This document shows positions 44,914 through 56,250 of a stretch of 64,000 bases of DNA, piece by piece. Origin of the DNA: Bedellia somnulentella. Lineage: Eukaryota > Arthropoda > Insecta > Lepidoptera > Bedelliidae. The stretch covers positions 16,120,001 to 16,184,000 of the forward strand of contig OY755187.1 of the NCBI GenBank assembly GCA_963576735.1. The letters run 5' to 3'. Position 1 is the stretch's first letter; every line of letters starts with the position of its first letter. Made by a program: the position numbers and the translations under genes. The notes beneath the pieces are model-generated. The model was not told the DNA's origin, made no database searches, and saw only the letters and a list, made by a program, of their open reading frames with translations.

Positions 44914-45439
44914 AATTAATAGTTTAAAAAACACTAAAAAACACGCTTTTATAAGTGCACTTAAAAGTCAAAAATAAATTACGGGTCGTTCAAGTTGTCT
45001 CTATTTTTGGGCTGAAGTGTAAACTATGTGCTTTTAATTATAATATTTGATTGTAAAAGCGTGGGGCGCTGGAGCAGGAAAAACTTTCTTGTAAACAAAT
45101 ACACGAACAAGAACTCTACATTTTGCCACTGCTGACTAGTACTTTGAACAGACTGTTTAATATAGAGCCTCCAACTAGTGGTGCTGCAACTCTAGTTAGA
45201 GTGCCGATCTCTGTAACCTGCTTCCCGAAACATCGCTTAACTTCATTTCTTAGCAAGGTAAACAAAAAATCTTTCCTTTTCCAGCGCCCCACGCTTTTAC
45301 AATCAAATATTATAATTAAAAGCACATAGTTTACACTTCAGCCCAAAAATAGAGACAACTTGAACGACCCGTAATTTATTTTTGACTTTTAAGTGCACTT
45401 ATAAAAGCGTGTTTTTTAGTGTTTTTTAAACTATTAATT
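44914..45439. mobile_element. 526-bp foldback element with perfect 160-bp inverted repeats
   Basis: 44914-45073 and 45280-45439 are inverted copies with no mismatch that I can find. They contain CACGCTTTTATAAGTGCACTT near the ends and GTGGGGCGCTGGA at the inner edge. The spacer is 206 bp. TTAA lies near both outer ends and might be a piggyBac-like target, but it is part of the repeat, so this is not decisive. The spacer has a protein-like minus frame (for example 'GTLTRVAAPLVGG') that I cannot assign. Perfect arms suggest recent origin or conversion. Confidence 0.8.
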
Positions 45440-45566
45440 ACAACGACTTACGTGGCCGTCCTCTACAAACAACATCGTCCATATAAACTTTGTATATATG
45501 TTTCGCCAATCCGCTTTCATCCATCATCGGTATTCGCCTATGCCCAAATCACCTTAAAATTCCATT
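45440..45566 (-). mobile_element. RTE LINE fragment (second subfamily)
   Basis: Minus strand reads 'FGHRRIPMMDESGLAKHIYK' then 'CRGRPRKSL', the conserved RTE C-terminal block. Different subfamily from 51208-51489. Confidence 0.7.
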
Positions 45567-46365
45567 TTTTATAATTCAAGGCGAAATGGGTGTTCGTGAC
45601 TACTAATATTAAATAAATAAATATACAGACATATTATACAACAACAACAACAACAACAGATCAAGTAGGCCCTAAACAAAGTAGGACTAGTATTATGGGA
45701 TACGAACTCAACGATACATTTAATAGGATATAATACACATATAAATAACACCATTCGCACTCATCACATAGATGTTGCTCTCAGCGGGGACATAACCCGT
45801 AACCTCCAGACCGAGAAGCTAGGCACCTACCTACTCGACTACTCACGTCGTCAAATTATAAAATGTTAAGTGATTTTTGGGCGATGCGTTAGGAGACCTA
45901 TAACGATCGTTTTTTTTCTTTATTATTCTTTTCTTTTTTATTCAAACAATCTTAACGTTAAATGATATGTACAGTCATAATACTAATCTCTCTTTCTGCA
46001 AATAATAAATAAGTAAGGTATTTTGGTAGTTTTTGTTTTACCGATCCCTGCGATACCGGCTCCGCCTAGTGCAATTAAGTACCGTTAATTTACTCCGTAT
46101 CTGTAATTTTTGGTGTGTTAATAAACTCTTTTTTTAGCTCAGGCTCTTTAAAATAGTGTAATTTTAAAAGTAAAATAGGAGCGCTGGTCAAGAGTCCTTT
46201 TTTTTGCATAACGTTTTAGAGCAATTAGTTACTCTTTATCAAAAAAATTGTAGCCGCACATTTGAATCACATTTTGTAGAAACCGATTTTAATATGAAAA
46301 AAAATATTTCTCTACATATTTTTTGTTTCTTTCCCTTGAAAATTGAAATCGAAAAAAAAAATTGA
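45567..46365. other. Mostly unrecognised; small SINE-A scrap
   Basis: 45845-45910 resembles SINE-A (GTGATTTTTGGGCGATGCG, GGAGACCTATAAC). A (CAA)n run is at about 45641-45657. Nothing else recognised. Confidence 0.4.
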
Positions 46366-46640
46366 ATTGAAATTGAAAAATTGTTTATTTGCCTTAAAAT
46401 ATTTACAAATTTAAAAGTAAAAAAAGTAAAAGTAACAGCCATTTATTTGGCAAATTAACACACATACACACAAACGTAAACAGAATGATACATAATAGAA
46501 AACACATTGAAAACACAAAGATAAAAAATATATATAGGAAAAACATTAATTAACATTGCCAAAAGGGTGTCGTCTCAGCATGTGTGCCTGGAACGGGACA
46601 CAGACCGTTCCGAGACACGCTGGTTTTCAGCCGACACCGC
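46366..46640 (-). mobile_element. Probable LINE 3' UTR
   Basis: AAATTGTTTATTTGCCTTAAAA with A/T-rich tail at the left is typical of insect LINE 3' ends read in reverse. It contains a palindrome around GGAACGGGACACAGACCGTTCC. No coding remains. Confidence 0.35.
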
Positions 46641-46905
46641 CTAATTTAAACAAAACAAAAATATAATATAACAAGATAAAACAAACCTACACATTATTAT
46701 TTTATAACTAACAACGTTTCAAATACTAACAAAATTTCAATAACTAACAATAAAATAAAAAAAAAACACTCATTATATTGTAAGTACATACCAATTAATA
46801 AATAAAGTAAAAATTATAAAAATAGATATATAGGTAATATGATGTAATACATATAACATTCTATAGGAGTAAATAAAAGATGTTATTAAAGGAAAGAAAA
46901 ATTTC

Positions 46906-46978
46906 GACACTGGCGGGGTTCGAACCCGCGACCTTCGGGTATACGCCCCCGTCGCTCTGCCAACTGAGCTACAGTGTC
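46906..46978 (-). tRNA. tRNA-like unit 1 (likely pseudo-tRNA)
   Basis: 73 nt. Full 7-bp acceptor stem (GACACTG/CAGTGTC), D arm (GCTC..GAGC), T arm (GCGGG TTCGAAC CCCGC), strong A and B boxes. The anticodon arm has only four good pairs (CGGG/CCCG) and an 8-nt loop GGCGTATA without a U33-anticodon arrangement, so no decodable anticodon can be assigned. Confidence 0.6.
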
Positions 46979-47220
46979 AGTTGGCATCCAGCGCGAAATT
47001 TCTCTATCCTTTGTTTCTTTTTTACACGTTCAAGTAGTGTTTGCGTTTCCTACCTCCGAATTTTAAGTAATTCGGACGGCCACTTGTCTACCTTTTCAGA
47101 TAGAATGCAAATGTTGGAAACGCCTAACTATCACATAATTTAATGTTTTTTGACATGAATTCCTCATGTGGGGATTATTACTCATAAATAAAAGATGTTA
47201 TTAAAGGAAAGAAAAATTTC

Positions 47221-47293
47221 CACACTGGCGGGGTTCGAACCCGCGACCTTCGGGTATACGCCCCCGTCGCTCTGCCAACTGAGCTACAGTGTC
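47221..47293 (-). tRNA. tRNA-like unit 2 (likely pseudo-tRNA)
   Basis: Same as unit 1 except the last acceptor base, which breaks the first pair. Confidence 0.55.
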
Positions 47294-47366
47294 AGAGAAC
47301 GCAAACACTACTTGAACGTGTAAAAAAGAAACAAAGGATAGAGAAATTTCGCGCTGGATGCCAACT

Positions 47367-47439
47367 GACACTGTAGCTCAGTTGGCAGAGCGACGGGGGC
47401 GTATACCCGAAGGTCGCGGGTTCGAACCCCGCCAGTGTC
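47367..47439 (+). tRNA. tRNA-like unit 3 (likely pseudo-tRNA)
   Basis: Plus-strand copy with intact acceptor, D and T arms. Same 8-nt anticodon loop. G follows as discriminator, no encoded CCA. Confidence 0.6.
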
Positions 47440-47711
47440 GAAATTTTTCTTTCCTTTAATAACATCTTTTATTTATGAGTAATAATCCCCACATGAGGAA
47501 TTCATGTCAAAAAACATTAAATTCTATAGGAGTAATTTATAATTCAATAAATGATCAGTCGAAATATATTAGTAGATAAATATCGCGTACAAAGGCTAGA
47601 AGAGTTATCATAATATTTATATATGCGACAGTAAATTATAATTTAAATGTAGAACATAGATTTTTTAACGTTATATTTGAACGACGCAGTAGAGGTAAGA
47701 TCTTTTAGCGG

Positions 47712-47930
47712 TTTGAACCATTGCCGTGTAGTGTCGGCTTAGAATAGCACTACCCCATTTCTACCCGTGGGTGATAGTAAGAGGCGACTAAGGGTATAGG
47801 GGCTTTTTAAGTGATTTTTGGGCGATGTGGTTGGAGATCCATCACCTAAAACGTTTATTATTATCATCTTTTCCCCAATCAACTATAGCCTATAGCCGTG
47901 AGTATATGTATGTATGTAAATTTGAACCAT
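47712..47930 (+). mobile_element. SINE-A with 10-bp target duplication
   Basis: TTTGAACCAT at 47712-47721 and 47921-47930. Starts TGCCGTGTAGTGTCGG, ends GTGAGTATATGTATGTATG. About 40 bp are missing upstream of the tail. Confidence 0.9.
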
Positions 47931-48176
47931 ATAATTTAAACTTATATGAAACAACAAATGGCAAAAAGGAACAGTCTCAGCATTTGCTGCAAACCTTCAT
48001 AGAAGGATATCCTTACGAGATTTAATCCCAGCCAGTCCCTACGAGATGTGGGTGTAACGTTATGCTTAGAATATTAATGAAACCCTTGTACTAAAAGCAT
48101 ATTTATTGGTTTAAAGGTTGTTAATGAAAGTAAGCCGGGATAGCTTTTGCAATGGCCTATTATTATTATTAGCACA
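47931..48176. other. No recognised feature
   Basis: Nothing recognised. Confidence 0.35.
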
Positions 48177-48260
48177 CTAGCTATTTGCCTCGGCTTTGCA
48201 TGGTTAGTAAGCTATTTTAAAAATAACGGACTTGACCTGAAGGTCTTCTCTTCACGCCGA
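48177..48260 (-). mobile_element. Helitron 3' terminus remnant
   Basis: CTAG (48177-48180) preceded by A, then CTATTTGCCTCGGCTTTGCATGG, the reverse of the usual CCxTGCxAAGCCGxGG hairpin plus CTAG end. The 5' end is not found. Confidence 0.5.
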
Positions 48261-48478
48261 GAACAATTATTATCATACGTTTATTGGCATTAGTACAAGT
48301 TATACATATGTATATACATATATATACATCTTTTTTCTCGCCAAGTCATTTAAGTAGGTGAATTATTTATTTCAGGCAACTGGAGAGAATACATATATTA
48401 CGCAGTTCATCTGGGTTTGTATACCTTACGTACTAAATTATATGGTTTTAATTGTATTCCGCCGCTAACACCGTCCGT

Positions 48479-48830
48479 AGCCGTGATAGCTCACTGGGTA
48501 GAACACCGCTTATCTTGCAGCCGATGAGGTTCAAATCCCGGGTCAACCCTACACCAATTTGTCTTTTGTACAGTCATATATGTGGTTAATTTATTATGAT
48601 TGTTAACGGTGATGGAAAACATATTGAGGAAACCCACATGGCTATGTTGTACTTAGTTCTGTGACACTGTATTCGTACGAAACGGCGATAGTCCTGCCCA
48701 TATCACGTGAATACACTGCCCAAGACAAACATGGGTACATTTAACACCAGTTGACAATATCACGTGATGTTCAGAAGTATTAGTACCTCTGCCAACCCCT
48801 TCGGGTTATAAGTCGTGAAAATTTCAGTTA
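48479..48830 (+). mobile_element. SINE-C
   Basis: Well-kept promoter boxes: GATAGCTCACTGGGTAG and GAGGTTCAAATCCCGGG. Body and CCAACCCCTTCGGG end present; the tail is degraded. Confidence 0.87.
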
Positions 48831-49190
48831 GAGTTTTCCGCCTCTAAATAACAAAATAACTTAGTAAAACCTACTCATTATTACTCACAATAAGAAAATA
48901 TAAATCAAGTTACACCACGTATGAAAGCCAGAGTTTTCATTAAATCTTTTTCGCGGATATATTTCGCCGGTCCCCGGGCGCGCGGATTGTCGCATTGCAG
49001 CCCGGCACTGCAGCCTGGAATCGCACAAATAAATCGCCGCGACGATTATCCTGCTTCGTCTATCTGTGCTAAATAACTGCAAACAAATCTTTCTTGTAAA
49101 ATAGCTCGACTGCTTATGGTTAGATGAATTGTAATTAAATTTTTGAGATTAAGATGAACGACTTATTAGCCTTCTGTTGCGATAACAAAC
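48831..49190. other. No gene; GC-rich patch
   Basis: 48958-49060 is markedly GC-rich (CGCCGGTCCCCGGGCGCGCGG) in AT-rich surroundings. Could be a relic of an element or a small CpG-rich regulatory patch. No domain in the minus 65-codon frame. Confidence 0.35.
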
Positions 49191-49194
49191 AAAC

Positions 49195-49285
49195 AAAAAA
49201 GACGTTCACTGCTGGACATAGGTCACACCCAAGTTTTTCCACAACGACCTTATGTTGACCTCATCCATTGGCTTCCCATGGCAAA
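49195..49285 (-). mobile_element. RTE LINE 3' end (YVQQW subfamily)
   Basis: The minus strand has CCTATGTCCAGCAGTGAACGTC, the coding end '..YVQQW' followed by the stop region of a common insect RTE, frameshifted. Confidence 0.6.
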
Positions 49286-49552
49286 TATCAATTAAAATGT
49301 AAGTCTTACAAATAATATCATGTAAACTGTCGAGCATTTTTCCACATATTTTTCCCTCATTCGAAGCTTAAAGTGCGATGTTACCTTCCGAAGCCGCGCC
49401 GTATAATTTTTACGGACCATTGAAAATATTGGAACACATCACTTGCCAATTTCAATCTTTTATGTTTGTTCAGCAAAACTAACAAATGTAGCATACATTA
49501 AGGGATATGCGGCAAAAAAGCTGACTTTATATTTTTATTTAATTACGAGAAG

Positions 49553-49600
49553 TCCACCCTGGCTTCGCACGGATGGTGTTATGTATTTTCCATTGCTTAC
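49553..49600 (-). mobile_element. Possible Helitron 3' hairpin remnant
   Basis: CCACCCTGGCTTCGCACGGATGG is the reverse of the usual CCGTGCGAAGCC hairpin. The terminal CTAG is lost. Confidence 0.35.
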
Positions 49601-49639
49601 CCCCGACGATATTAACCGTGATGATGATACATAGGAAAA

Positions 49640-49800
49640 AAAAAGAAAAGAAAAGTTTTTTTTTATTTAGCACACATATACAGTATTCAATGACATAATT
49701 TAAGAAATGGTTTCGCTAAATTGGGCCCACAATCAGTAATTTCTGATTTGTGTATGAGTATACACAAAATCAGAACTGGTTTTCATTATGAGCCTTACAT
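49640..49800 (-). mobile_element. Probable LINE 3' UTR and tail
   Basis: (AAAAG)n/T-run boundary then TTTATTTAGCACAC. Similar in layout to 52890-53060. Confidence 0.35.
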
Positions 49801-50162
49801 GGTGATGACAGTACGTCAGCAGCTTTTTATATAAACATATATAGACATAGGCTATTCCATTTTTGAAAGAATTTTTAAAATCGTTTTTGTAATTTTTTGA
49901 GCCTATTCATTACAATAAAACAAAGTTTTCCTCGTTATAATATTATACCTATATTTGTAATTAGATTAAAGTTTATTTATTTCTGCTCTGTAGTCTATTA
50001 TTATTTTCTTGACTCCACTTCCCAAGTAGAGGCCGATCAAATTAAAGTTCCAAAGCTCTGACTATACTTCTATCTAATAACGTAAAACCTCTTTCAAATT
50101 GCTTGCCTGCTGAGTCTTTAGTTTAATATTTTTTGTATCTCACCCCGCTTATTAAAAAAGAA
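49801..50162. other. No recognised feature
   Basis: Nothing recognised. Confidence 0.4.
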
Positions 50163-50325
50163 CATATATACTACTCACGGCTATAAATCCCTAGAAGGGG
50201 TGGCCAGAGCTTAGGAATTAATAATTCCTCAGCCACTTTTGGAAGCTAAGTGGAGAAATGATGGTAAAATAAAGGTTGTTGGTGATTGGTCTCCAACCGC
50301 GTCACCCGAAAATCCATTGAAGTCT
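50163..50325 (-). mobile_element. SINE-A, 3' two-thirds
   Basis: ACTCACGGCTATAAATCCC to CCAACCGCGTCACCCGAAAA. Confidence 0.82.
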
Positions 50326-51183
50326 TGAGTAGTTTAACAATATTTGTATCTCACTCCGCTTCGTAAAACCAAGAATTCAAATGATGTATAAAATAAAATC
50401 TAAGTACTTTCCTCTCGACGGAAGCGCATTACAAACGAGGAGTCTGCTGAAAGAGCCATCAAAAGTGAAGCTCGGAATCATTAGTAAAATTCTTGCTCAA
50501 TTTCACTAGAAAATAGTCTTGGTGAATAGAAATGTATGGACCGAATGCATAATATTATTCAGACTAAATTGCAGGAATAAAATAAAATAATTTAATGTTA
50601 TGTTTATAAACGTTTACAAACTTTTACGGAAGTTAGTTCTCTTTCAATTTCGGGGTCGAAAGATGATATAAATATAAATAAAAAAAGATTTAAATAAAAT
50701 AACACACAAATTATACACAAAATGTAATAATTCAGTTTTGCAAAGAAATACCATCGGCGGTTTTATCACTTAAAGCGATCTCTTCTAGATAACATAGATG
50801 GTGACGTAAATTTTATGGTCATTGTTGGTTAAATAAAATAATAATATCAACCACTATAAGGAAATAAAAGGACACGAAAATAAAACCCTAGAAACGTTTT
50901 TGGATTTAAATTTCCATTGCTGAGACAAAGACGACTTGACGTTCGATTACGTCCCACCAAGAAACACTAAAACCTTTTATAACACAACATGCTCTTTGAA
51001 GACGAATATTTACTTTAAAATAGAAACATCCAAGATAAAAACGGCTAGCCCCATATTACGCAGACAAAGTGTATTATATTTATATAGTCAGCAACTATGT
51101 AATAATTGGTCCTCTTGACCGTAAAAGATTAAGTGGTAGAAATACAATGGGAGCTTCAAGGTAAAAATAAGAAATTAGAGGTG
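50326..51183. other. No recognised feature
   Basis: Nothing recognised. Confidence 0.4.
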
Positions 51184-51524
51184 TTTTAGATATCATGTGG
51201 ATGTATAATGATTATGTTGAGATGGTTTGGGCACATAGAGAGGATGGATGACAGTAAATTGGTGAAAGAGATATATAGAGCCAATGTAGAAGGTAATGTT
51301 AGTAGAGGACGACCTCGGAGGACACATTTGGATCAAATAGAAAATGTGCTCAAAAAGGCAGGTGTCCGAAGTATGAAGAATAAAAGAGCATGTATGAAAA
51401 GATTGATGGATGTAAACGAAGCCAGAGAGGTTTGCCAGGATCGTACAAAGTGGCGATCGATAGTCTCTGCATACCCCAATGGGAACTAACGGCGTGAGAA
51501 TATGTATCTATGTATGTATGTATA
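51184..51524 (+). pseudogene. RTE-type LINE, intact C-terminal reading end and (TATG)n tail
   Basis: Frame 51208-51489: 'MLRWFGHIERMDDSKLVKEI', 'VSRGRPRRTHLDQIENVLKK', 'MKNKRACMKRLMD' and 'DRTKWRSIVSAYPN' before the stop. The LRWFGH..RGRPR layout is the signature of the RTE C-terminal domain, downstream of the reverse transcriptase. The endonuclease and polymerase are missing (5' truncation). The tail GGCGTGAGAATATG(TATG)n resembles that of SINE-A. Best-preserved copy of this family in the window. Confidence 0.85.
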
Positions 51525-51639
51525 AATGAGTAAGTGGTAAAGCAAATACAGAAATGTTTAACGAAGGTATAAAAATCATTGAGTTAGTCTATTAAAAGTC
51601 TTTAAAACGTTTGCATGAAAATATTTGATAAGTATTAGT

Positions 51640-51880
51640 GATGCTCATGCAACTTTGTATGATGCTGATGAATTTCATCAGGATCGTACAAAGTTTCAAT
51701 AAAATGAAATAAAATGAAATGAAATGAAAAAATGAAAAAAACTTTATTTGAAATTTTTAACCTTTAAACGTATACAAAATATTCTGCCAAACTTAGAAAG
51801 TTTGTCGGCAGCAATAACGCTCCATATACACTAATGATAATATATGATAATAGAAAGTATCTGCTTACCCCAGTATTTAT
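51640..51880 (-). repeat. RTE scrap and probable LINE 3' tail
   Basis: 51677-51700 (CATCAGGATCGTACAAAGTTTC) matches the RTE 'DRTKW' block. (AAATG)n at 51703-51728 followed by ACTTTATTTGAAATTTTTAA looks like a LINE tail read in reverse. Confidence 0.4.
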
Positions 51881-52889
51881 CTTAATGCTACCATTCTTTG
51901 CAAATATTTTATTAGTTTTACTTCCAAAGAATAATTAAAGAAACCTGGACACACAGAACACAAAGAAACACAGCTTTTAAGCAAACAATAAGTAACTCAG
52001 GTCACCTGAACAACGAGAAGTTTAATAAGACTTTGCAATCAAGTAATTGCAGGAAAGTAAATAATAGTACAGTTAATCCATTAAGCAAGGAAACGCATTT
52101 AATCCATCACTCAAGGTAACACTTCGTAATACAACCGAGTAAACATCTAGTACTTTTAATTTTTTTAGCGCTGCAGCGGCCAAAGACGTCGGCTAATTGT
52201 GATGAATCGTGTAGTTTCTTCCCAGTCAGGGCCCGTATGAATTACAAATGATTTTTGGTTTATTTATGACGCAATTTACTTGCTTTGTTTTCTTTGTTTT
52301 TGGGCCATTATTTTTGGACGTTGGCTTTTTTAAGGTCACGTGCGGTGCCGTCATGATTCAGTGATTTAGAGCCGAAATGTTCGGCTGAATTGTTTTTTTA
52401 AATGTTTTGTTCGTTTTGTAAAAGTATCGCGCACAAATATCGAAGTTACAAGTGTTGAACGTTTCGTAGTTTTAATTTAGGAAAAATCTGTTAAATTACT
52501 TAGATAATAGACTGGTGTTTGGATATAACCATGGAAAAAGTGTTAAATAACTATCAAAACCAAACGTTAAAAAGTGGCAAAATATAATCGGTTCATCTGT
52601 GAATCATCATAGGAGCATACAATTCATAGATAAGAGTACCTTTCAGCTATCCTCTATTATATTTTAAAAATCTTGTAATGAGAATTTACAAAATGAAATG
52701 GCTGTCTGTATCATATAAAAGTTTTATTTGTACAGCGAGAAATCTAGAAATTACGTCATTCAACCTTTACAAATCCACTAACACTTATATATAGATCGTG
52801 AAAGAAAACAGTTATTCGCTGCTGCAATTCGACTTAAAACTACGGATACAAATAAAAAGTTAAAAGAATACAATAGGTAGCCTACTAAA
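51881..52889. other. No recognised feature
   Basis: AT-rich. Nothing recognised. Confidence 0.4.
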
Positions 52890-53060
52890 ATATAAAAATC
52901 ATTTATTTATTTTTAAAGAAACGGACGACTACAAATACATAAATTTATTACTCCACTACTAATTACTTTTCATGCGCAGCAACGAATAGGAATCTGACTC
53001 AGTATTCGTTATGAGTTTTACCTCATTACACTGATTGTAGGGTGTAGAATCTTACACTTA
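52890..53060 (-). mobile_element. Probable LINE 3' UTR
   Basis: ATTTATTTATTTTTAAAG at the left and CTGACTCAG..TGAGTTTTACCTCATTACACTG, shared with 11682-11735. Confidence 0.4.
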
Positions 53061-53449
53061 AATAAATACGATGAAATGATGGAATATTTCATATGTTATG
53101 ATAGTTAACATATATTTAGTTGCTCTGTTTACACTAGAATGATAAATGATAGTTGAGAGTGCGCGCGTGTTGCTATCTTAACGCAAACTGACAATAATGG
53201 CGTATTTAACATAAAACAATTATTATAAAACTGCTTACAATACAATTTTGTTTCTACTGAACCGTACATTGATTTTTAGTCAGTCCTATATTTGTAACAA
53301 TGACACCCTATAATTTTAACTTGATTAAAATAACGATACAAAATATAATAAAGAATATAGCACATACCACGCTAACAAATTAAAAAAATATATCATTTAT
53401 CTCATACAATGCAATGACTAAAAAAAACATATTAAATACTTAAGACATA
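53061..53449. other. No recognised feature
   Basis: Nothing recognised. Confidence 0.4.
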
Positions 53450-53620
53450 AGACATTAAGACATTTATTATTTCAAGAAAAACACATTACATTAGAATTTA
53501 CAATGATTCACGCACTAGGCATTGCCTGTATCGCATGAATCTAGGGAACACATTTAAAATACACAACAAATAATACAAGTCTTAATTAAGAGAGAAAAAG
53601 AAACAAAAAACTGGTTTAAA
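53450..53620 (-). mobile_element. Possible LINE 3' UTR
   Basis: ACATTTATTATTTCAAGAAAAAC with GCACTAGGCATTGCCTGTATCGC; general resemblance to LINE tails. Confidence 0.3.
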
Positions 53621-53694
53621 TAAAAATAAAACTAACTAAATTACAAAAGCAACTAAGTAATAGTTTGTGCATATTGCGAAGTGTTTAGTTACGA

Positions 53695-53790
53695 GTGTAT
53701 GTGTGTGTGTATTCGATATGTATGTGAGAATGAATGTATGTGTGACTGTGTGTATGTGCGAGGGTGAATGTTTGTGAGTGAGTAAGTGTA
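53695..53790. repeat. TG-rich low-complexity stretch
   Basis: Irregular (TG)n with GTATGTGTG and GTGAGTG motifs. Confidence 0.7.
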
Positions 53791-53890
53791 CTTACATACA
53801 TACATATACTCATCAGCCACAGCCATAAATTACTCAGCCACTTCTGGGAGTTAAGTGGGGAAAATACTGTAAAGTAAATGTTTAAAATTA
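53790..53890 (-). mobile_element. SINE-A 3' fragment
   Basis: TACATACATACATATACTCA, then CTCAGCCACTTCTGGGAGTT. Confidence 0.7.
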
Positions 53891-54465
53891 ATAATGCTAA
53901 TAATAATACTTAATACTTACTCTAAGATATATTATTCTAAGATAGATATATTATATAATAATTAATACTTACTCCAAGATATATTTATATACCATTCTAT
54001 ATACACCACAAAGTATTTCCTCGCACAAACAACAGATAAAATATACTTAAAATAAGACGCTAGATTTAGAATTTCTCTACAAAGTTTTGCATAATCTGCA
54101 TTGTTCAATGAACCGTGCGGGGATTAGCGGAGGCGATATATCTTCGAGTCCCGGGCGGGGTTCACCTGCAACCGCCACTTTCACAATACGGATTACTGTG
54201 TCCACGCTGCCTTCTTGGCTACAGTTTAAGGCTTTTATATTTTGGTGGTTTCGTTGGCCCCGTTTTTCGTATTTGTATCCTTAATGAGAATGCTGGAGAA
54301 CCTTATTTTTATATTTCTGTTGTGTGTGAAGATAGGGATTTGGGTTTGTTTTGGTGTGGTAGTATTGGATCATATAACTAGTGTTAGTTTTTCATAGTTT
54401 TTCATAGTTTAATAGATAGAACTAGCAGATTTAATTGATATAAAACTAATTTATGATTATATAAT
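53891..54465. other. No recognised feature
   Basis: 54110-54380 is open in two plus frames and GC-richer (TCCCGGGCGGGGTTCACC), but I recognise no domain. Confidence 0.3.
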
Positions 54466-54963
54466 AATAATAAATAAAAATCATTTATTTCAGACAAATC
54501 AGTTACAAAATGTCCATATAGCTGTTAGTGAAAAGACTTATAAACTATGTTAGTAGAATTTGAAATTTATATTACTCATCACATGGAGTGATGACCAATG
54601 ATTTAAAATTGGACTATCAACTCTGTCCGTAATGATCTCCAGGTGCTTGTTGGTAGTACACCTAATTCGGGTCCATAGGGAGGCTACTCGTTTACGCAGA
54701 ATAGCCTGGAAGCCATCTGTGCCGTGTTGTGTGAACATCCCAGATGCGCTGCAGCGCCAGTGTAGCCCCAACAAACCCCTGAAAGAATTATTATATTGGA
54801 CCCGCAGAGCATTGTAGGCCTTCCTGGTATAATTGCACCACAGGCTGCACGTATATAATGTTTGGCAATAACTTTTGAAAAGTGTGATCTTCACATCACG
54901 TGACCAGCGTGCAAACCTGCAAGATAGCATATTTCCCCTCACCGACAATGCTTGATGATGCAA
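54466..54963 (-). pseudogene. LINE ORF2 C-terminal fragment, same family as 12713-13873
   Basis: Minus-strand frame 54550-54963: 'GNMLSCRFARWSRDVKITLF', 'YCQTLYTCSLWCNYT', 'YNALRVQYNNSFRGLLGL' and 'DSPILNHW', aligning with 13520-13860. It lacks the catalytic core. The 54466-54549 stretch with (AATAA)n looks like the 3' UTR and tail. Confidence 0.83.
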
Positions 54964-56154
54964 GGATTTTATAAAGACTTTATTTTTAACAAATTTTACA
55001 ATTAAGATAATTATTTGTATTATATTATCTTAATATACTATATTGAGTACACAATACAATACGGAATATGTTTCAGGAAAAAAATACGTATTCAACAGTA
55101 TCATCTATGTACAACTATCTACAAAATTATAAAGGAATTCCCTCGTTAGTACAAGTTATGATGCAAATGAAACAATCAGTGGATGAGACGAAGTTATAAT
55201 GATATATCTTAAGACTTTGGTTTGTTTGCGTGAGTTAATTTATGAGACAAATAAAGAAGGTATTTTTTTGAATGCTTGTTAATATTTCCTATTAAACGCA
55301 TACACTCTCACTCATTTCAATACAATACGTTAATACCATGTTTCTTTAGAGAGATTTTTGCATTAGTAATTTTTTTAATGATTTCGCTTATTAATTCTGA
55401 AATGGATCGCTCATAAAAGACGTCACTCCTTTAATCCAATTCCCGTTTTTGTATTGTACAGTTATCAAAACATATCATCATAATTATCTATATCTACATA
55501 ATTCTATTAACAAGACTCAAGAGGCACAAAATAAACCTACAACTAAACCTTAGATATAGGGTCCCGTTTTGCCCTTTTTGATACACAACCCTTAAAATAA
55601 TAAAGCAAAACTCAAAATTCTAAAACTCTTATGACTGTAGGTCACACACAAATCAAATAAACCTTGCAATGAATATGACCGGACCTCTACATTCATTTAA
55701 TATTTAAAAATCGACAAAAGATAATTTAAAATGTTAAATATTCATCCAGGATCCTTTGATTTCTGGACGGCACATGAATATTTCATGAATACTGCTCTGC
55801 CTTGTTTTTGGTCGGGATAAAGGGATTTTCTCAGTTATCTTTATTATCCTAATGAAAAATTCAGTGAGAAATTCGTCTTTATTACAACGACGTGATGAAC
55901 TAACAAGAGTCAACATCGTTTAAACATATATTTTAACACTAGTGAACCTGTATTTTCTGTTTGGATATTTTATTATCCGAACATTTTAAGGAGCAAAAAT
56001 ACAACAAAGATAGGGAAATCAATTTAAGAAGAAACCAACTCGGAAAACCAAGTTGAAAATATTATTCATTCTTTTAAATTTACATATCCTTTTAAAACTA
56101 TATGGTTTTCTTTTGGATTGGGAAACTTGATATTTTTGTGTTAGGGAAAACCCT
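54964..56154. other. No recognised feature
   Basis: AT-rich; short frames without motifs. Confidence 0.4.
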
Positions 56155-56250
56155 GCTCACCAGATGGCAATAATCACACCTGATGTCTCTTCCATTAGTA
56201 CCCCCCTACTACTTCGGAGAAATACGGGGTGAACGTTAGAGTCTGAGTTA
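56155..56250 (+). mobile_element. SINE-C 3' remnant, degenerate
   Basis: CACCAGATGGCAATAATCACAC..CATTAGTACC..ACTTCGGAGAAATACGGGGTG follows the last 100 bp of SINE-C. Confidence 0.5.

Larger units (their letters stand above)
46873..47520. mobile_element. Composite tRNA-like insertion with 15-bp target duplication
   Basis: ATTCTATAGGAGTAA at 46858-46872 and 47521-47535 flanks 648 bp holding three tRNA-like units (two minus, one plus). 47137-47295 and 47365-47523 form 159-bp inverted arms around a 69-bp spacer. The first unit with its flanks (about 46870-47045) is the reverse complement of the spacer plus third unit (about 47296-47465). A 15-bp duplication is typical of target-primed retrotransposition, so this may be a rearranged (inverted) SINE multimer with a 3' body ending CAAAAAACATTA. 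Confidence 0.7.

Noticed and set aside
44914..45439. Integrated viral terminal repeat (parvovirus-like)
   Set aside because: Perfect inverted repeats alone are not enough. I recognise no viral replication or capsid protein nearby.
46906..47439. Three functional tRNA genes
   Set aside because: The anticodon arm is abnormal (8-nt loop, four pairs) in all three. The units lie inside an insertion with a target duplication.
48885..49082. 65-codon minus frame over a GC-rich patch
   Set aside because: No recognisable domain or conserved motif; probably compositional.
54087..54381. Host gene exon
   Set aside because: Two overlapping plus frames, no domain, no convincing splice sites.
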